Counted from the stretch's first letter, positions 30,501 to 42,807 are shown. The stretch is DNA of 64,000 nucleotides from Reticulascus tulasneorum (GCA_001557505.1 LSAX01000008.1:2232001-2296000); one strand, 5' to 3'. The notes: generated by a model from the letters alone, not told the origin. Translations and numbers: made by a program.

Positions 30501-32257
30501 GCCTCTCCACCACGCAGTCGACGGAAACAACACAGAGCGGCCAACTTAGCATGCAGACTGGGGCTTCTGGATCAGCCAGCGGACAGCCTGGAATCACTGG
30601 TAGAAATCCCGGCATCATGGCCCCTGGAGTAGGCTACGAGAACCCGTACCACTACCACGTCCCATATCCATATGAAGGCACGATCCCTGCGCCGGAGTAT
30701 AACGACGATGGGTTCCCGGACGATCGTACCGTAACACAGAACCCGGATACCGCAATGTCGGAAACGGGACTGGATGCGGATCACGACTGGACTACAATCG
30801 GCCCGTCCCACCGAGTTGTGAAGAAGCTGGAGACGCGGCGCTACCACGACAGGGCAGGTGCCTGGAGGGAGATCAAGAGCCCGACATATGACCCTCGGGT
30901 TAGTATCAGTCGAGAAGTGGCTAGGGGCTACATTTCGCCCTCGAGAACAGACCGAGGGGGCCGCTCGCCAAGCCGCAAGAGAATGACGGCCGGCAGCGAG
31001 GCCGAGCTGACGCTGAACCAGATCAAGAAGATGTCGCCTCCGCCAGCTCGGGGAGGCGGCTACATCCAAGACAAAATCAGAAGCTCGAGCATGGGGACGA
31101 CTACGCGGCCGTGGCCGGTTCTGGGGCAGTCGACATACGCGGACGTGCTCTCTGGCAGCGCAATAGACGATGAGAGCCCAATCACGCCCACGTTCTCCAA
31201 CGGGTTCTTGAAGTCGCCGCATGTGGGATTGGCAATAACCGCGGCGACTCTCCAGCGCTTGAGGGAGAATTCGCCGCCGTCGAGGGCAAACACGATAGAT
31301 CGCGCCATCGACGAGACGGTATCCCAGAGCAGCATCCACACCCAGGAAGACTTCATTGACGTCCCGCCGACCATGTTCCGTGGCGCTCGGAGTGCCAATT
31401 CAAGTCCTGGGATGCAGTCCGGACCGTTCAGCCCGCCTGGCCTGCCGATGGTAACAAACACTTCAAGCAGCCTCCAACAGGGGCCGGTGGGCCGAAGAGA
31501 AGGCCCATACCAGCCCATGGCTCCATATGGATATGATCCTTACGACGACTTACTGTCACAGTCATACCCGGTTGCCTATCGCCCGGCGGTCAATGTACAC
31601 CCACCTGGGATCGACCCCTGGGGCCCGCACGTGTTTGGGCCAGACGGCTACACTTCGCAGCCCATGTCGCGGAACCCCAGCTCAAACCCACAATTTCCCG
31701 GGGCAACGGGCTCGCCGCACACGCCGGGTAGCGCAAGTGGCAGCGGGAGTGGCCGAGGCATGAGCATTCCCCGACAGCGGCGCCCGTCGTTTGTCGAGAC
31801 AGAGCCGTCGCCCCGCCTCGCAGCCTTTGACATCGATCCTACCTCCTATCAGGCCTGGGAGCAGAAGCATCGTGGAAGAGCTCGTGGCGACTCTCTCTTC
31901 GGCGGGAGCAACGTGCCGGCCACTCGCGGATTCTCTGCCGCCAGGATGCCAAACTTCGTCGCCCCGCAGAGCCCCGACGTGGGTTCGACTGGCAGTCCGA
32001 GGGGGAGTCCGAACATCGGCACAGGTGGAGAGAACATGGCGCGGTCCGGCTCGGGAGGCATCAACGTCGGCGGTAGGATTATCGAGTTTGGCGACGTGCC
32101 GGTGGATGTGGTGGAGGCTGGGAACAGAGTGCAGGAGGACTGGGAGAGGCTTGGTAGGCAAGGCGGCCGGGGTATGAGCTCGGAACGGGGGAAGAGCTCG
32201 GGGAGTGCAAGTGCCTCTCCTCCAGGCGGTGCCAAGGTGGGCCTGGGCATTCTATGA
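27571..32257 (+). CDS. NLR-like STAND protein: alpha/beta-hydrolase + NB-ARC + disordered tail
   Basis: Five exons (27571-27573, 27698-28389, 28435-28684, 28766-28793, 28944-32257) read in frame to 1428 residues. Exon 1 is just the ATG, inferred from the GTAAGT after it. Residues about 20-300 are a lipase/DUF676-like alpha/beta hydrolase: IVLVHGLNGG and the nucleophile elbow VAHSLGG (Ser118). Residues about 375-720 are NB-ARC: P-loop GIPGAGKT (407-414), Walker B-like WLLIFDG, SSLIYTSTER, and an MHSIVQ motif in the place of the MHD. Residues from about 850 on are Pro/Ser/Gly-rich and seem disordered; no TPR, WD40 or ankyrin repeats are seen. Fungal LipA plus NB-ARC proteins of this kind are conserved and presumed immune or signalling switches. 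The second and third introns are 45 and 81 bp; the fourth (150 bp) is the least certain. Confidence 0.85.
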
Positions 32258-32924
32258 GTTTGTTGAATCGGTTCGTTACAAGATATGGTATGGTGTATGG
32301 GTTTGATTTTGGCATTTAGAAGGTGTGCTTGCATTGCTTGGTTTGGAAAAGTGACTCGGTCAATCTTGCTCAATTGTTTAGCTGTCTGTTAGCTGGTTGT
32401 TAGCTCGTCTCAAGGGCTTGTGCATAGATATACCCAATGCAGAAATGATTCTTGTTCATCGGGGGCTTGAGCATGTGGCCGTTGATGTAGATGGTGCGCA
32501 ATTGCTGCTAGCCTCGACGAACTAGGCACAGTATGTCGACACATCTTTGTCCCCGTTCCTAATGGCAGTAGCCTGTCTGTTATTGCTTCTGGAGCAAGTA
32601 CAGACCATCCGATTGTGCAGCTACGATGATCTTTTTGATTCGGGGTTTAATATGAAGGCCGGAAGGTGCAGAAACGAAGGATGCGCTCATAGACTCCTTC
32701 CTAACAACACTCGCGCACCTTCCAGTATACAACCACCCAGCACAATGAGTTCCAGCAGGATCGGCAACAAGACAGCCGACAGGACTCAGCAGTGGTCGCA
32801 CAAGGTATCAATCATTCATTGTATCTTCAGTATATTATTCACTAACATTTCCCGGATAGCTATTCGAATATCCAGGTCGAGCTCATGTGGCTAGTTCTCT
32901 TCGTTCCCTCATATATCCAAGAAC
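32258..32924. other. Intergenic between convergent genes
   Basis: 3' flanks of the NLR gene (+) and the MFS gene (-). No gene recognised. Confidence 0.4.
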
Positions 32925-34537
32925 CTATTTCACCTCGCCAGCGACGCTGGTCCGCTGGTGCTCCTCGTGCGTCGCCTGCTCCAGCTGGAGCTCCTTGTCG
33001 TTGAACGGCTCGATACCGACCTTGGTCTCGCGGTGGAGATCCATGGTCTTCTTGTTCCAGACGTTGACGTAGACGGGGTAGCTACAAGACGCCGTCAGCA
33101 TGGCACGGACACATTTGATCGGGGGGGAGGAGGAGACTTACATCCAAGCCATGACGAAGCCCATGAGGGGAATGGCCATCGCAATATGCGCATTTCGGTT
33201 ATCCATGACGGCACCGGTCATGGGGGGGAAGACCATGCCGCCGGAGATGGCGGCGACGAGCAGGGAGCCACCGCGCTTGGTGTGGCGGCCGAGACCACGG
33301 AGACCGAGAGTGAAGATGGTGGCGAAGCAGGCTGACTCGAAGCACATGACCAGGATCAACAGGGCGATGGAGGCGTTGCCGGTGGTGACGATGGCGGGGA
33401 TGATGATGATGAAGCACATTCCCAGGTAGACGAGGAGGATGTATCGGGGCTTGAAGAAGGGGATGGTCATGAGGCCACCGGCGATGAATCGGTTGGCGGC
33501 ATACAGGCCCTGGCCGACGGCGAGGAGATCAGAGGCTTCGGCCTTGGTCTTGCCGGACTCCATGCAAAAGTTGATAAAGTAGTTCTACACCGGACGTTAG
33601 CATCTGTTTGCAGCGCGGGGCGACGAGCGACATACTGCAATGGCAACTTGGGCGCCGACGTAGCAGAACTGCGACCAGATGGCCAGGAACAGGTTGTACT
33701 GCTTCCAGAACGAGCCGACATCCTCGCCGATCTCGCCCTCCTGGAGGCCCATGTCGGCGTCGGTGATTTCGGGCATCGGGGCCAGGAAGAAGAGGATGAT
33801 CAACAGAGCGACGAAGCCGGCAACGCCCAGGTACACCCACTGCACGTTCCTGAGGCCCTCATCATCGTTGACGGTGTGGGCGAAGAAGACGCGGGATGCG
33901 AGGAGGGGAGCGACGAAGGACCCGATACCCTGGACGGCCTGGGCGAGATTGAGACGGATCTCGGAGTACTTGGGAGGACCGCAGATGGCGAGGAAGGGGT
34001 CGGCGGCCGTCTCGAGCGTGGAAAGGCCAGCACCGACGACGAACATGGAACCGCAGAATCCACCAAACGACTTGTTGATACCGGAGGGCCAGAAGAGGAG
34101 GCAGCCGACGGCGAGGACAGCAAGACCTAGATGAGATTAGCATTGACCTCCAAGTATAAGGAAAGGGGCCGTACCAGTCATGAAGGTGACCCGGAAGCCA
34201 TAGCGGCGCAGGATCCAGCCGGAGATGGTGGGCGGGCAGATGAAGTAGGCACCGAAGTAGGCGGCAGACAGGCCGGCGGCCCTGGAGCCACTGATGCTCA
34301 GGGCGCTTTGGAAATGAGAGTTGAGCACGTCAAGGAGACCGTAGGCGAAGCCCCAGAGGAAGAACAGAATCGTGACTGCGAGCTGTTAGGCCATCCTGCT
34401 TGCTTGTGAGACGGGGGGAGGGGCAACAGGGGGAGCATACCGAGTCCGTTGGGGAGCAAAGACTGCCTGGTGGTCAAGTGCGCGGCACTGGTGACCACGT
34501 CGTCGGAGACGGTGATCTTCCGCTTCCAGATACCCAT
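32925..34537 (-). CDS. MFS permease of the FHS (fucose/glucose-galactose permease) type
   Basis: Five exons: 34537-34441, 34375-34175, 34126-33636, 33584-33142, 33081-32925; all junctions keep frame and give 462 residues. Twelve membrane helices are expected. Family marks: LFFLWGFAYGLLDVLN in helix 1, AAYFGAYFICPPTISGWILR with the loop motif after it, GSMFVVGAGLSTLETAADPF, and AQAVQGIGSFVAPLL. These match bacterial FucP-like proton symporters and their fungal relatives, which move sugars or sugar-like substrates across the plasma membrane. C-terminal tail is hydrophilic (HRETKVGIEPFNDKELQLEQ). The exact substrate cannot be told from sequence. A long GC-rich upstream region follows on the right. 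Confidence 0.85.
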
Positions 34538-34990
34538 GGTTGCAGGCTGGGAAGTTCCTTTTTCTTCTCTTCTTGTGGTGATTCCTCGCTGAGGGTTTTG
34601 GAGGTGGCAAATCTCGCTTATATCACTAGAGTAGGGGCTCGGTAGTCGAACGTGAGATCGCAGATAGAGACAAGGAAGCCCAAAATCCGGGGCAATGGGG
34701 AAGATGACCACGACTTATATAAAACGGCCAACCAGCCAGCCAGACAGCATTATTTCCATTAAGCCTAGATAGACACTCACACTCATCCCCAAAGCACCAT
34801 GCCCACCACCACCACACCCCCCCGGCAAATGCACACCTGTGGATTTTCTCTTTCTCCTCAATGGACCAAGCTTCGGTCGGGTGAACAGCAGCCGACCGTG
34901 GCTGGCAGTTCTTCAACAGCAGCTGTGCGGCGTCGCACCCCTGGGCTCGGACCCGAGCCAGCCTGAGCTGGGAATAGCTTCCTTCCATCT

Positions 34991-35012
34991 CCCCCCCCCC
35001 CCCCCCCCCCCC
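34991..35012 (+). repeat. Poly-C run of 22 bases
   Basis: Uninterrupted C22. Length is likely variable between isolates or unreliable in the assembly. Confidence 0.9.
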
Positions 35013-35141
35013 GTCATTTCGATTGGATCTGGGGGGGAGGGGAGGCCAGCTGGTTCCCAGGGTGAAGCCAAGAATGGGCTCGGTGCTTTGTGTGCACCCT
35101 TGTGGGGAGGGCGGGGAAAGGGAAAACGCCTCTGATGGCAC

Positions 35142-35177
35142 GGGGAAGGGGAAGGGGAAGGGGGGGGAGGGGAGGGG
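35142..35177 (+). repeat. G-tract array, possible G-quadruplex
   Basis: Five G-runs of four or more separated by AA or A (pattern GGGGAAGGGG repeated, then a G7 run). Fits the consensus for an intramolecular G-quadruplex; formation is inference. Confidence 0.6.
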
Positions 35178-36744
35178 TGTCCGAGCCCTTGCTGGGCTTC
35201 TGATGGCTTCTGGGTGCGGAGATTTCGAAATTCTTCGGCGCCATGCAGGTCAATATGGGTTGATATGGGATGGATGGCTCGCCGTTGAGAAAAGCCGAAG
35301 TCGTTTCGTGCCGAGAGTCTCTGGGCGTTGGCGGCCAGGGGTCGACGCCCACATGAGGGTGTGATGGTGGGGTGCACGAGGCTGGACGGTGCCAATCAGA
35401 TGCCAGCCCGCGTTTTGGCAGAGACCGAACGACCATAGCATTTGCTACGTTCGTATCTTGGCTTTTGGTGTTTTTATTTTCGCGTCGATCTTCAGTCCAA
35501 AGGGCGACACAAGTGATGGGCAAGGAAAGACGTAGACAGGCTGCGAGCCATGCAAGCTGGACGAGGCATTCCACGAGCTACAAGTTCACCGTCGAGTCCA
35601 AGCAAGCGCCCGTAAAGAAAACTACCCTCCATCTTGGCGGTTTGTAGGAGCGTGACTCTTCCTACGTACACGACATTTTATACGATTATTACCTTTACCT
35701 AGGATCGATGTGCATGCGGGATCCTGCCCTGTCCATGCCAAGTTACATCCCTCGCCCGCAAAGCTACTACGTAAATGTCAGCTCTGTCTCTCACGTATCC
35801 ACGAGGGCCCCTCTTCCTCTTGCCCCTCATCCACGTCGCATCAAATATTGATCGTAAACTTCAAAAGCGTAGATCTCCACGAGGGTCTGCACAGGACTGT
35901 GGTCGGGCATATCGACATCTCATGTGGCGTCGCGACCACACTCACTCCCCCCCCAGAACGCCACCCGGGACTCGTCATCCCGATGCCCTACTCACGATGG
36001 CAATAATGGCTGGCGTCCCACACTCCTGTCGGTCGGGCTCGGTATAGCTTCGTCCCAATAAAACCCCATGGGGCATGGACCCAGCTCACCCTTGGACCCC
36101 AGGATTTGGGGAATGGAGAAGCAAAACAGACTTTTTGAGCGGACCCCACAGCCATCACTACACTACTACTGCACGAGTAGTCATCAGGCAGTAGTCCAAA
36201 CCGATACTATTTTTTATCTATTTTCAGCTCCCCAATTAGTCCCTGCGACTAGTTTCGCTAGCCCGGCCCTCTAGCAGAAATTGTATTGCCAAGCAGTGTG
36301 ACCTTCTGCCTCATGATAACCCGACCTCTTGGTACAACCCTTTCCAGTCCACGGTTGACCCTATTTTTTATGCATGCAATCCTTGTGCTTTCTGGTTGGA
36401 GGCCCAGAGCCTCGCCATGCTCCAATCGTCTTCCCCAGGTAAAACCTCAGACTACGCCGGTCCTACAACCCCCCCTGCCCCCTGAGCCTCCACCTCCATG
36501 TCACTCATTCGCATTCATTCACGCGGGGCGGCGAGGACAACTCCCCAGATCATGTCAGTCATTCCTGTTCTTTTTCTAGTGCATCACGTAAAACATGTGG
36601 ACCTCCTCCTTCCAAGATCTTGGGTCCTGGGACCATCTCGGTCGAGTATCCTACCCCATATGCTGCCCCACCAAACGCCCCTCCGCACCCCATGATTGCC
36701 CGCCTGGCCGCCTTCTCTTGTTCCGGGGTTTTGCGGGGCGGCCA

Positions 36745-38986
36745 CTAGAAACCTTCCCTCTCGAGGGACTCAAGCTCCCGTAGCACCGACGACTTCGTGG
36801 CTATCTTTTTCATTTGCGTGTCCTCCAGCTTCTCGCCACCTGCGAGCCTCATTTCCAAATCCTCGATGGCCCGCACCTTCTTCTGTAAGCTTCTCATCTT
36901 CTTTGCGTTCGGATTCTGAGAGTTGTCACCCTGGCCACCATCCCCTCCCGCTGGCGGACCAGCCTGGTTACCCTGATTGCCCTGGTTGGCGTGGTTTCCG
37001 TGGTTTCCGTGGTTGGCGTGGTTGCCCTGATAGCCCTGGTTGCCCTGATGGCCTTGCTGGCCCTGGCTGCCCTGGTTGCCCTGCCCGTTCTGGAAGTTGG
37101 GTCTTCCGTGGTGCGTGTTGCTCCTGTTGCGATGCGTCGCAGGGTTGTTCCTAGACAAGCTCCTGTGGTGTCGATGCTGGGCTCCGCCGCGTCGTTCCGG
37201 GCTGCGTCCTTCGCCGTTGCCCGCCGGGCCCTGCTCGCGTGAGGGTGGTGGTACCAGCGAGGCTCCGCCGCTGCCCTCGCCCGCCGCCTTGGTCTCGGCT
37301 TCTTTGGCCTTCTTGTTGCCGCGCTTCTTCTTGTTCTTCAGGGCCGCCTTCGAGAGGTTCTCCTCGCCCTCGGCAGTGTCTGCACCGGGCACGGCACCCG
37401 TGGCTGCAGCGCCTGCTGGCTCAGCAAACTCGGCTCCCGGGATGGCGCGACGTGCACGGCCGAACCCGTTGGGCCCAAGCGACGGGGTCCCGTTGCCCGC
37501 GACATGCGCTGCACCACCCTCATCCTCCCGCTTGAAATGCAGGGGCGTCGCGAGACCGCGAGCGCCAGGGGGGCGGTAAGCCCCTGCAGGCTTGCTGGGG
37601 GTCTTAATTGTGCCGAGATAGGTGGTCGCGGACGCATGCGGGGCGGGGACGGGGTTGAGGGGATCCCCACCCGCCAGCTTCTCTGGCGCGACCGGTCTCC
37701 ACATGACATTGTACAGTTCGATCATATCCTCATTGTACATGATGCCGCCGCTGACGTGCCACAGCTTGATGCCGTTGTCCACGCGCAGGCGCGGCGAGGT
37801 CGTGGCCGTCATGATGTAGCGGCTGTCCGGGCTCCACTGGCAGAGACTCGGGTTCCCGCTCTCGATCGTGCAGATCTTGCGGAAGTCCTTTTCGAGGTCG
37901 TAGACGTCGATCTGGCCGGCCAGATTGCCGAAGCCGGCAACGAGCGTGAAGCGGCCGGTCGGCGAGAAGATGATTGTGTTCCGCGGCCCGAGAGCGAACG
38001 AATGGGTCACGACGGCCCGGTGGTTGAAGATGGTGGTCTTCGCCGGCATGAACCCGTACACGACGCCGAATTCTTTCGAGTTCGGCGACCACGAGACGTC
38101 GTGGATCGGCCCCTCCTTGTCGAGGGTCACCCGGGCGTCGAACGAGCCGTTGACGCTGAGGAGGTAGAGTGCCGTCTCGCCGTAGTAGCTCTTGTTCGAC
38201 TTGTCGACCTCGGTCTGCGCCAGCACGAGGATGCTCGTGCCCTGCTTGTTCCACTTGAGCTGGACCTTGTCGCCCTTGAAGAAGGTCTTTTGCGAGATGG
38301 GGGTGGCGAACTGCGGCACGTTGAACACTTTGACCGCGGCGGGTTGGCCCTGCGGACTGGGTTAGCTTGGCCTGCACGGCGATAAGGCTCGGTCATCATA
38401 CCTTGCGTTCCGGCACGAAGACGGCGACCGAGTGGGTGGGGCCCGGGGCAAGAGCAAAGTCGGCCACGCCCTCGACTCGCAGCTTGTTCCAGACGGTCCC
38501 CAGATCGTGGCTCTCGTAGAATTGGACCTCGTTGGTCACGAGCCGGGCGCAAAACTTCTCGTCGGCCGTGTACTGGAGATTCCAGCCTCCCTGCGATTTC
38601 TGGACATATCGTCCTAGGGGCTGCTTGTCGGCTCCCTGGACCCCTTCTTCGACGGTGCGCCAGACTTTGAGGTTCTTCGTAGCATCGCCGTTCTCGTCCT
38701 TGCCGGGCCGCTCCCAGGTGACGAGGAAAGTGCCCAGAGGCGAGAAGCCGAGCTCGTAGACATTCGTGATAGGCAGCGAGAGCACCAACTGGCCGCTGGC
38801 CGAGTCGACAACGCTGACGACTTCGGCATTGGCCCAAGCAAAATAGCGGCCGCAGGGGGAGTAGACACAGCAGCGTAGAATCCCCTCCGGTTTCGCGAAG
38901 CCCTCCAGTGGCTGGTAGGCGGGGGCGGCGTCGAAGAGACCGATGCCCTTCTGGGTCCTGTAGGCAAACTGCAATGAAGACGCCAT
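36745..38986 (-). CDS. eIF2A: Eukaryotic translation initiation factor 2A
   Basis: Two exons (38986-38402 and 38349-36745), 729 residues; 52-bp intron with GTATGA donor, CTAAC branch and GCAG acceptor. The N-terminal beta-propeller is clear: FAKPEGILRCCVYSPCGRYF, LGTFLVTWERPGK, GGWNLQYTADEKFCARLV, HDVSWSPNSKEFGVVYGFMP, HSFALGPRNTIIFSPTGRF, and LCQWSPDSRYIMTATTSPR with the diagnostic VDNGIKLWH. The C-terminal part has the usual basic, helical eIF2A tail (RAIEDLEMRLAGGEKLEDTQ). It binds 40S and Met-tRNAi in a GTP-independent manner and is dispensable for bulk translation in yeast. Unusual here is a Gln/Asn/Gly/His-rich insertion of about 55 residues (NQGSQGQQGHQGNQG-like, about 36950-37095). 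Confidence 0.92.
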
Positions 38987-41175
38987 AACTAGTCAAAGTC
39001 ACAGAATATCTCGATCACAGAGTGGCTTGGTATGACGTTCTTGGGGGTGATTGATGATTTTTCTTCGATCAGGATGCTCCTGCGGGCGTCGTCGAGGTGG
39101 ACAAAGACGCGGGGGGACCACGAGGAATGCGGACTGGGCAATTTCCAACAAGGCGACGAGATAGCGGGTATCAGGTTACTGTATCGTTGGTTCTTTTTGC
39201 GCTGTTCTTGGGCGTTCAAAGGGTGCGGTGGGGTCTGACGTCGTTCCGCCAAGGGATCAGGTCGGTGAGCCTGGTTCGATGGGTGGTGGAAGACTGGGGA
39301 ACCTGTGGAAACCTAACGCGAGAGCGAGCCTGGACGACGACCACACAAAGGCGGGGGGATTGGAGGGCTTTGTTGGGGATATCCGAAGAAGAAGAAAAAT
39401 AGGAAGAACGTGGAGGAGAGAGAAGGAAAACGGGAGGAGGAGGCAAAGCACCCTGAGGGAGGAATTGGCTTGGCTGGTGCGAGTTGTTGTGGGCTGAAGC
39501 GAAGGGAAGAAGGAGAGAAGGCGGAGTGGGATTTTGTGAATATTTTTTTTTTCCCTTTCCACCAAGGTCGGGTTCCAGGGAATCCAGAAGCAGACCTAAG
39601 CCAAGCCAAGGAGCGGATGACAGGGGGGTGGGCGTAGTTTTCTCGGCTGCTAGGCTCCCTGAAGGGCCCTGGGGTTACGCCTGTTGGCCACTGTAATGCG
39701 TAAGTTACCGCCCTAACGACTCGGGAGGAACTACTACGTAGTACTACGCAGTACATGATGATAGCTGGCCAATTAACCAAATAAACAAGTACTTTTACTC
39801 TGGAAGACCCATATCTAAGTGCTGGGCCAGGCCAATCACATGATTCTACCGCTTGCGGCGCCGGTTATCAGTGGGTTCTGGGGGGGGGGAGGTTTCTTTT
39901 CAGGCGGCCGTAGTTCAATGGCTGGACGTGACTGACTGCCTGATGCATCACGAGCCACTCATCTCGGCGAATGAGAAGGCCAACCACTGGCTGGACGTGC
40001 ATGTAAGATGGCCGTGATTCAGCAACTCGTCCGCCAGCTATCTATCTCCTCATCGCCAGTCACTCACCCAGACCGCACAGGACCCGGCCTAGCAGTTGCC
40101 AACTTCACTTCACGTCTCCGTCTGCCGACCTCGGATGTATCTATGCTCTTAATCGTGCAATATCGGCATCTCGGTACTTACGGCCTACCTGCCTACTAAA
40201 GACGTGGTAGTTGTTAGTTAGCACGTACTAGGACCGGCACCTACTGATCCCACACCCCCCACACGTCATTGTTTATCGCGCCACATAAACCGTATAAATC
40301 GGCAAACCAGACTTTGCGAGGCGTCGCATGAGAATGACGGAGATTAGGGCCCACATAACGTGTTGGGGAGCTTTTCTCATCTTCCTCAGACGTCCTGGCC
40401 TGCCTGGAAGATCCCTCTGCGCCGATGGCAGCTGCTTATGTCTGAACTAGCGGTCTGGGATGGATTGGCCTTGACTCGGATTAACTTAACCAGCAGCTGG
40501 ATGACTGCAGGTTCAGCCCTACAACATCCATACGCATCCTTCATATGCAAGAGCTTGTGTATGGTATCACAAACTACCGACAGACACGCAGTTGTTTGTC
40601 ACACAAAACGAGGATTTCATCACCGGAACTGTTTGCGATCAAGCCTGTGTAATTGCTTGTCTTGGTCCAGGCGATTGCGTCGCTACCGTTGACTGTCCAA
40701 TTTGTCAATCCATTTGCAAACGGAATAGCGGTATAGCTGCGTACTCATAGATGTCTACTAAGTGTTGCTGACTTGGAAGCGCTACGGGAGCTTCTCATCC
40801 CTCGCTCATGTCAGCTAATCCACCTTCCGGGGTAACAAATCAATTCCCAAGGTCCGTAAAGTCATTGGAGTTCGTGTGTATACTCTATCGTGGCGATAGG
40901 ATGGTGGTGCGAACGGGCAGAATCAGTTGTAGTGCTGGCACCCGCCTGGACTTCAAGGTCAAGTGTACCTTAGCCAGGGCCAATTCGACGATGGTGCCAC
41001 TGCCCGAGCATTTCTGCATACATCAATCCAGATCGCAGGTGCTTCTTTTCGGAGCCTTTGGTGTTTACCTGTCGATACTAGGAGCTCTCAGATCTGCCAT
41101 CGGGTCCACCTCTCTATAGGGCTATCGTAACTGTCGTTTTACCCCTCGCGCTTGTCTTGTCTTTCGAAGAATCCA
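38987..41175. other. 2.2 kb intergenic
   Basis: eIF2A promoter side on the left and the 3' flank of the PigL_N gene on the right. Pyrimidine/purine-skewed stretches at 39400-39560. No gene supported; a patch at 39906-39930 recalls part of a tRNA 5' half but cannot be folded into a complete tRNA by eye. Confidence 0.4.
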
Positions 41176-42807
41176 TCAACCTCTTCGTCGTCTCACTGCT
41201 CTCCACAAGGGAGTTCTAAACCTATATCGGCCTGCTGCTGGGGATCCTGGTACCAATGCCTGGGTCGCATACGATTTCACGGGGGAGACCGCGGGTTTTT
41301 GGGTGTGATTCACCGGTTCATGATCACCATTGTTGAGGCTCCGGCGTCCCCCGGCGTCGTTTTTATCGTCCTCTAGCAGGTCTTCCAGCATTAGTGTATA
41401 ACCTTCCGCCTCCTCTACATCTCCATCATGGCTGCATGCTTCGATCATAAACTTCAGCGCCATCCTTAGTTCATGGCTGTGGGAGAGGCCATGTTTGCGG
41501 TAACCCTTGATACACCTTTTGCAATACATTCGACCCTGGACGGTGTCGCCTGAGGAGTAATATACCGCTGCGATCATGACCGTCAGATCCGTTAGCCGTT
41601 TGGCTTCGTCCGTCGACGAGGCCCCGGAGAGAATGGGCACATTCGTCTCTGCGATTGATTTCGCTTCAACCCATTTTGACTGAGAGTAGTAAACCCCCAT
41701 TAGTACTATGGCCACTCGACCGCGTATGTCAAATTCCGAGGGTCCAAGAGCCCTTTTGTTTAGTCTGGATAAGACGTCGTTGAGATACTGCTCTGCGTCT
41801 CGGTACAGTTTCGTCCGGAATGCTTCAAGTCCCCTGTTCAGCTGAGCATTGATGATCTCCATTTCAAGTCCTTCGTCCGAGTCCGGGTCTGAGCCTTCCA
41901 AGTTTAGAGGCGGCTCTTCATGTGTTAGCCTTCTAGCCATCGCTGGCGAGTTAGATGGATTGAATAGAGCAGCTTCGGCTTCTGCAGCCGAGTTGTCGGA
42001 CATCCACCGTATCATCATCTCACTTGGTCTTGGTGGCAAAATGTCCCCAAAGTCGGACATATCTGCCACAGATGCTTTGTCGTCAAGCCCTAGCGATGTA
42101 GACGCGGATGATAGGAGATCTGCCGTTGTTCTGACGCATTCTTCCAAGTTCCCAATAATTCTAGCCTGTCCTTCTGTAGTCATGGAATCCACAAGCTCCT
42201 GGAGGGTGGCCTTCTGCTTGTTGATATCGATTGCAAGCCGCCGGGTGGATTGAATCAGATTGCTCAGGCCAGGTAGAATCTGGTCTTGGGATTCTTGGAA
42301 TGATATTTGATTCCACCTGGCCCTTATAAGCATCGAAAACCACTTCAAAAGTACGTAAACTTACAAGATTACAGTCCGGATCGAGAGCTGCATCATATCT
42401 CGGCAAGTCCGAATCTGGCGGTGATAAACACCAATCTCGTCCTCGACGCTTTTGTAGCGGAGATGCTTCCTCAGGTCCGCCAAGAAGTTGACGTTCTTAT
42501 ACACCTTGCAAAGGGTCTGACGAAGACTCTCGAGTGTGTTCTGCCCATCGGTGATGCACACAGAGATGCTGCGCCAATGATTCCCAATATGGCCGGTCGA
42601 CCGAAACGCCGTCTGGGCCATTTTATCTTCTAGGGTCTGCTTCATGAAAGCTAGGACTTGTATGAAACCCTCGACATCCTGAACGAGAGCTTTGGCCCTC
42701 ATGTCTGCAATCTGCGCACCATCGTAGAACCCTTTCAGCTCACTACCGATTTTGGCACATAACGCGATGAGCGAGGTGACGCTTGCTGTTATGGAGAGCG
42801 GGTCCAT
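41176..42807 (-). CDS. PigL_N domain protein with C-terminal TPR-like helices
   Basis: Two exons, 42807-42365 and 42316-41176, 527 residues; the 48-bp intron has a GTAAGT donor, and an alternative acceptor 6 bases earlier also keeps frame. N-terminus MDPLSITASVTSLIALCAKI and following helices match the fungal STAND N-terminal domain (PigL_N). The middle is a linker with several acidic and Ser-rich patches. The C-terminal part has TPR-like helix pairs (LEAFRTKLYRDAEQYLNDVL; GRVAIVLMGVYYSQSKWVEA; DLTVMIAAVYYSSGDTVQGR). There is no P-loop, so this is effector plus repeat without the NTPase switch. The gene at 24.3-25.4 kb shares the N-terminal domain but not the TPR part. Role in recognition or cell death is inference. 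Confidence 0.75.

Larger units (their letters stand above)
34538..36744. other. 2.2 kb intergenic with homopolymer and G-rich tracts
   Basis: Between the start of the MFS gene and the end of the eIF2A gene. No gene supported; frames such as 34626-35141 and 35014-35574 are low-complexity shadows. Contains the C22 run and a G-tract listed separately. Confidence 0.45.

Noticed and set aside
33648..34134. Plus-strand frames opposite the MFS permease
   Set aside because: Shadows of the spliced permease, which has clear family motifs and consistent introns.
34626..35574. Overlapping 160-186 codon frames upstream of the MFS gene
   Set aside because: They come from C/G-rich low-complexity DNA including the C22 run and have no domain.
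37504..38385. 293-codon plus-strand frame opposite eIF2A
   Set aside because: Antisense shadow of a highly conserved coding exon; composition is Asp/Val/Arg-rich with no domain.
39906..39960. tRNA gene
   Set aside because: The start resembles a tRNA D-arm region but there is no matching acceptor 3' half or T-loop.
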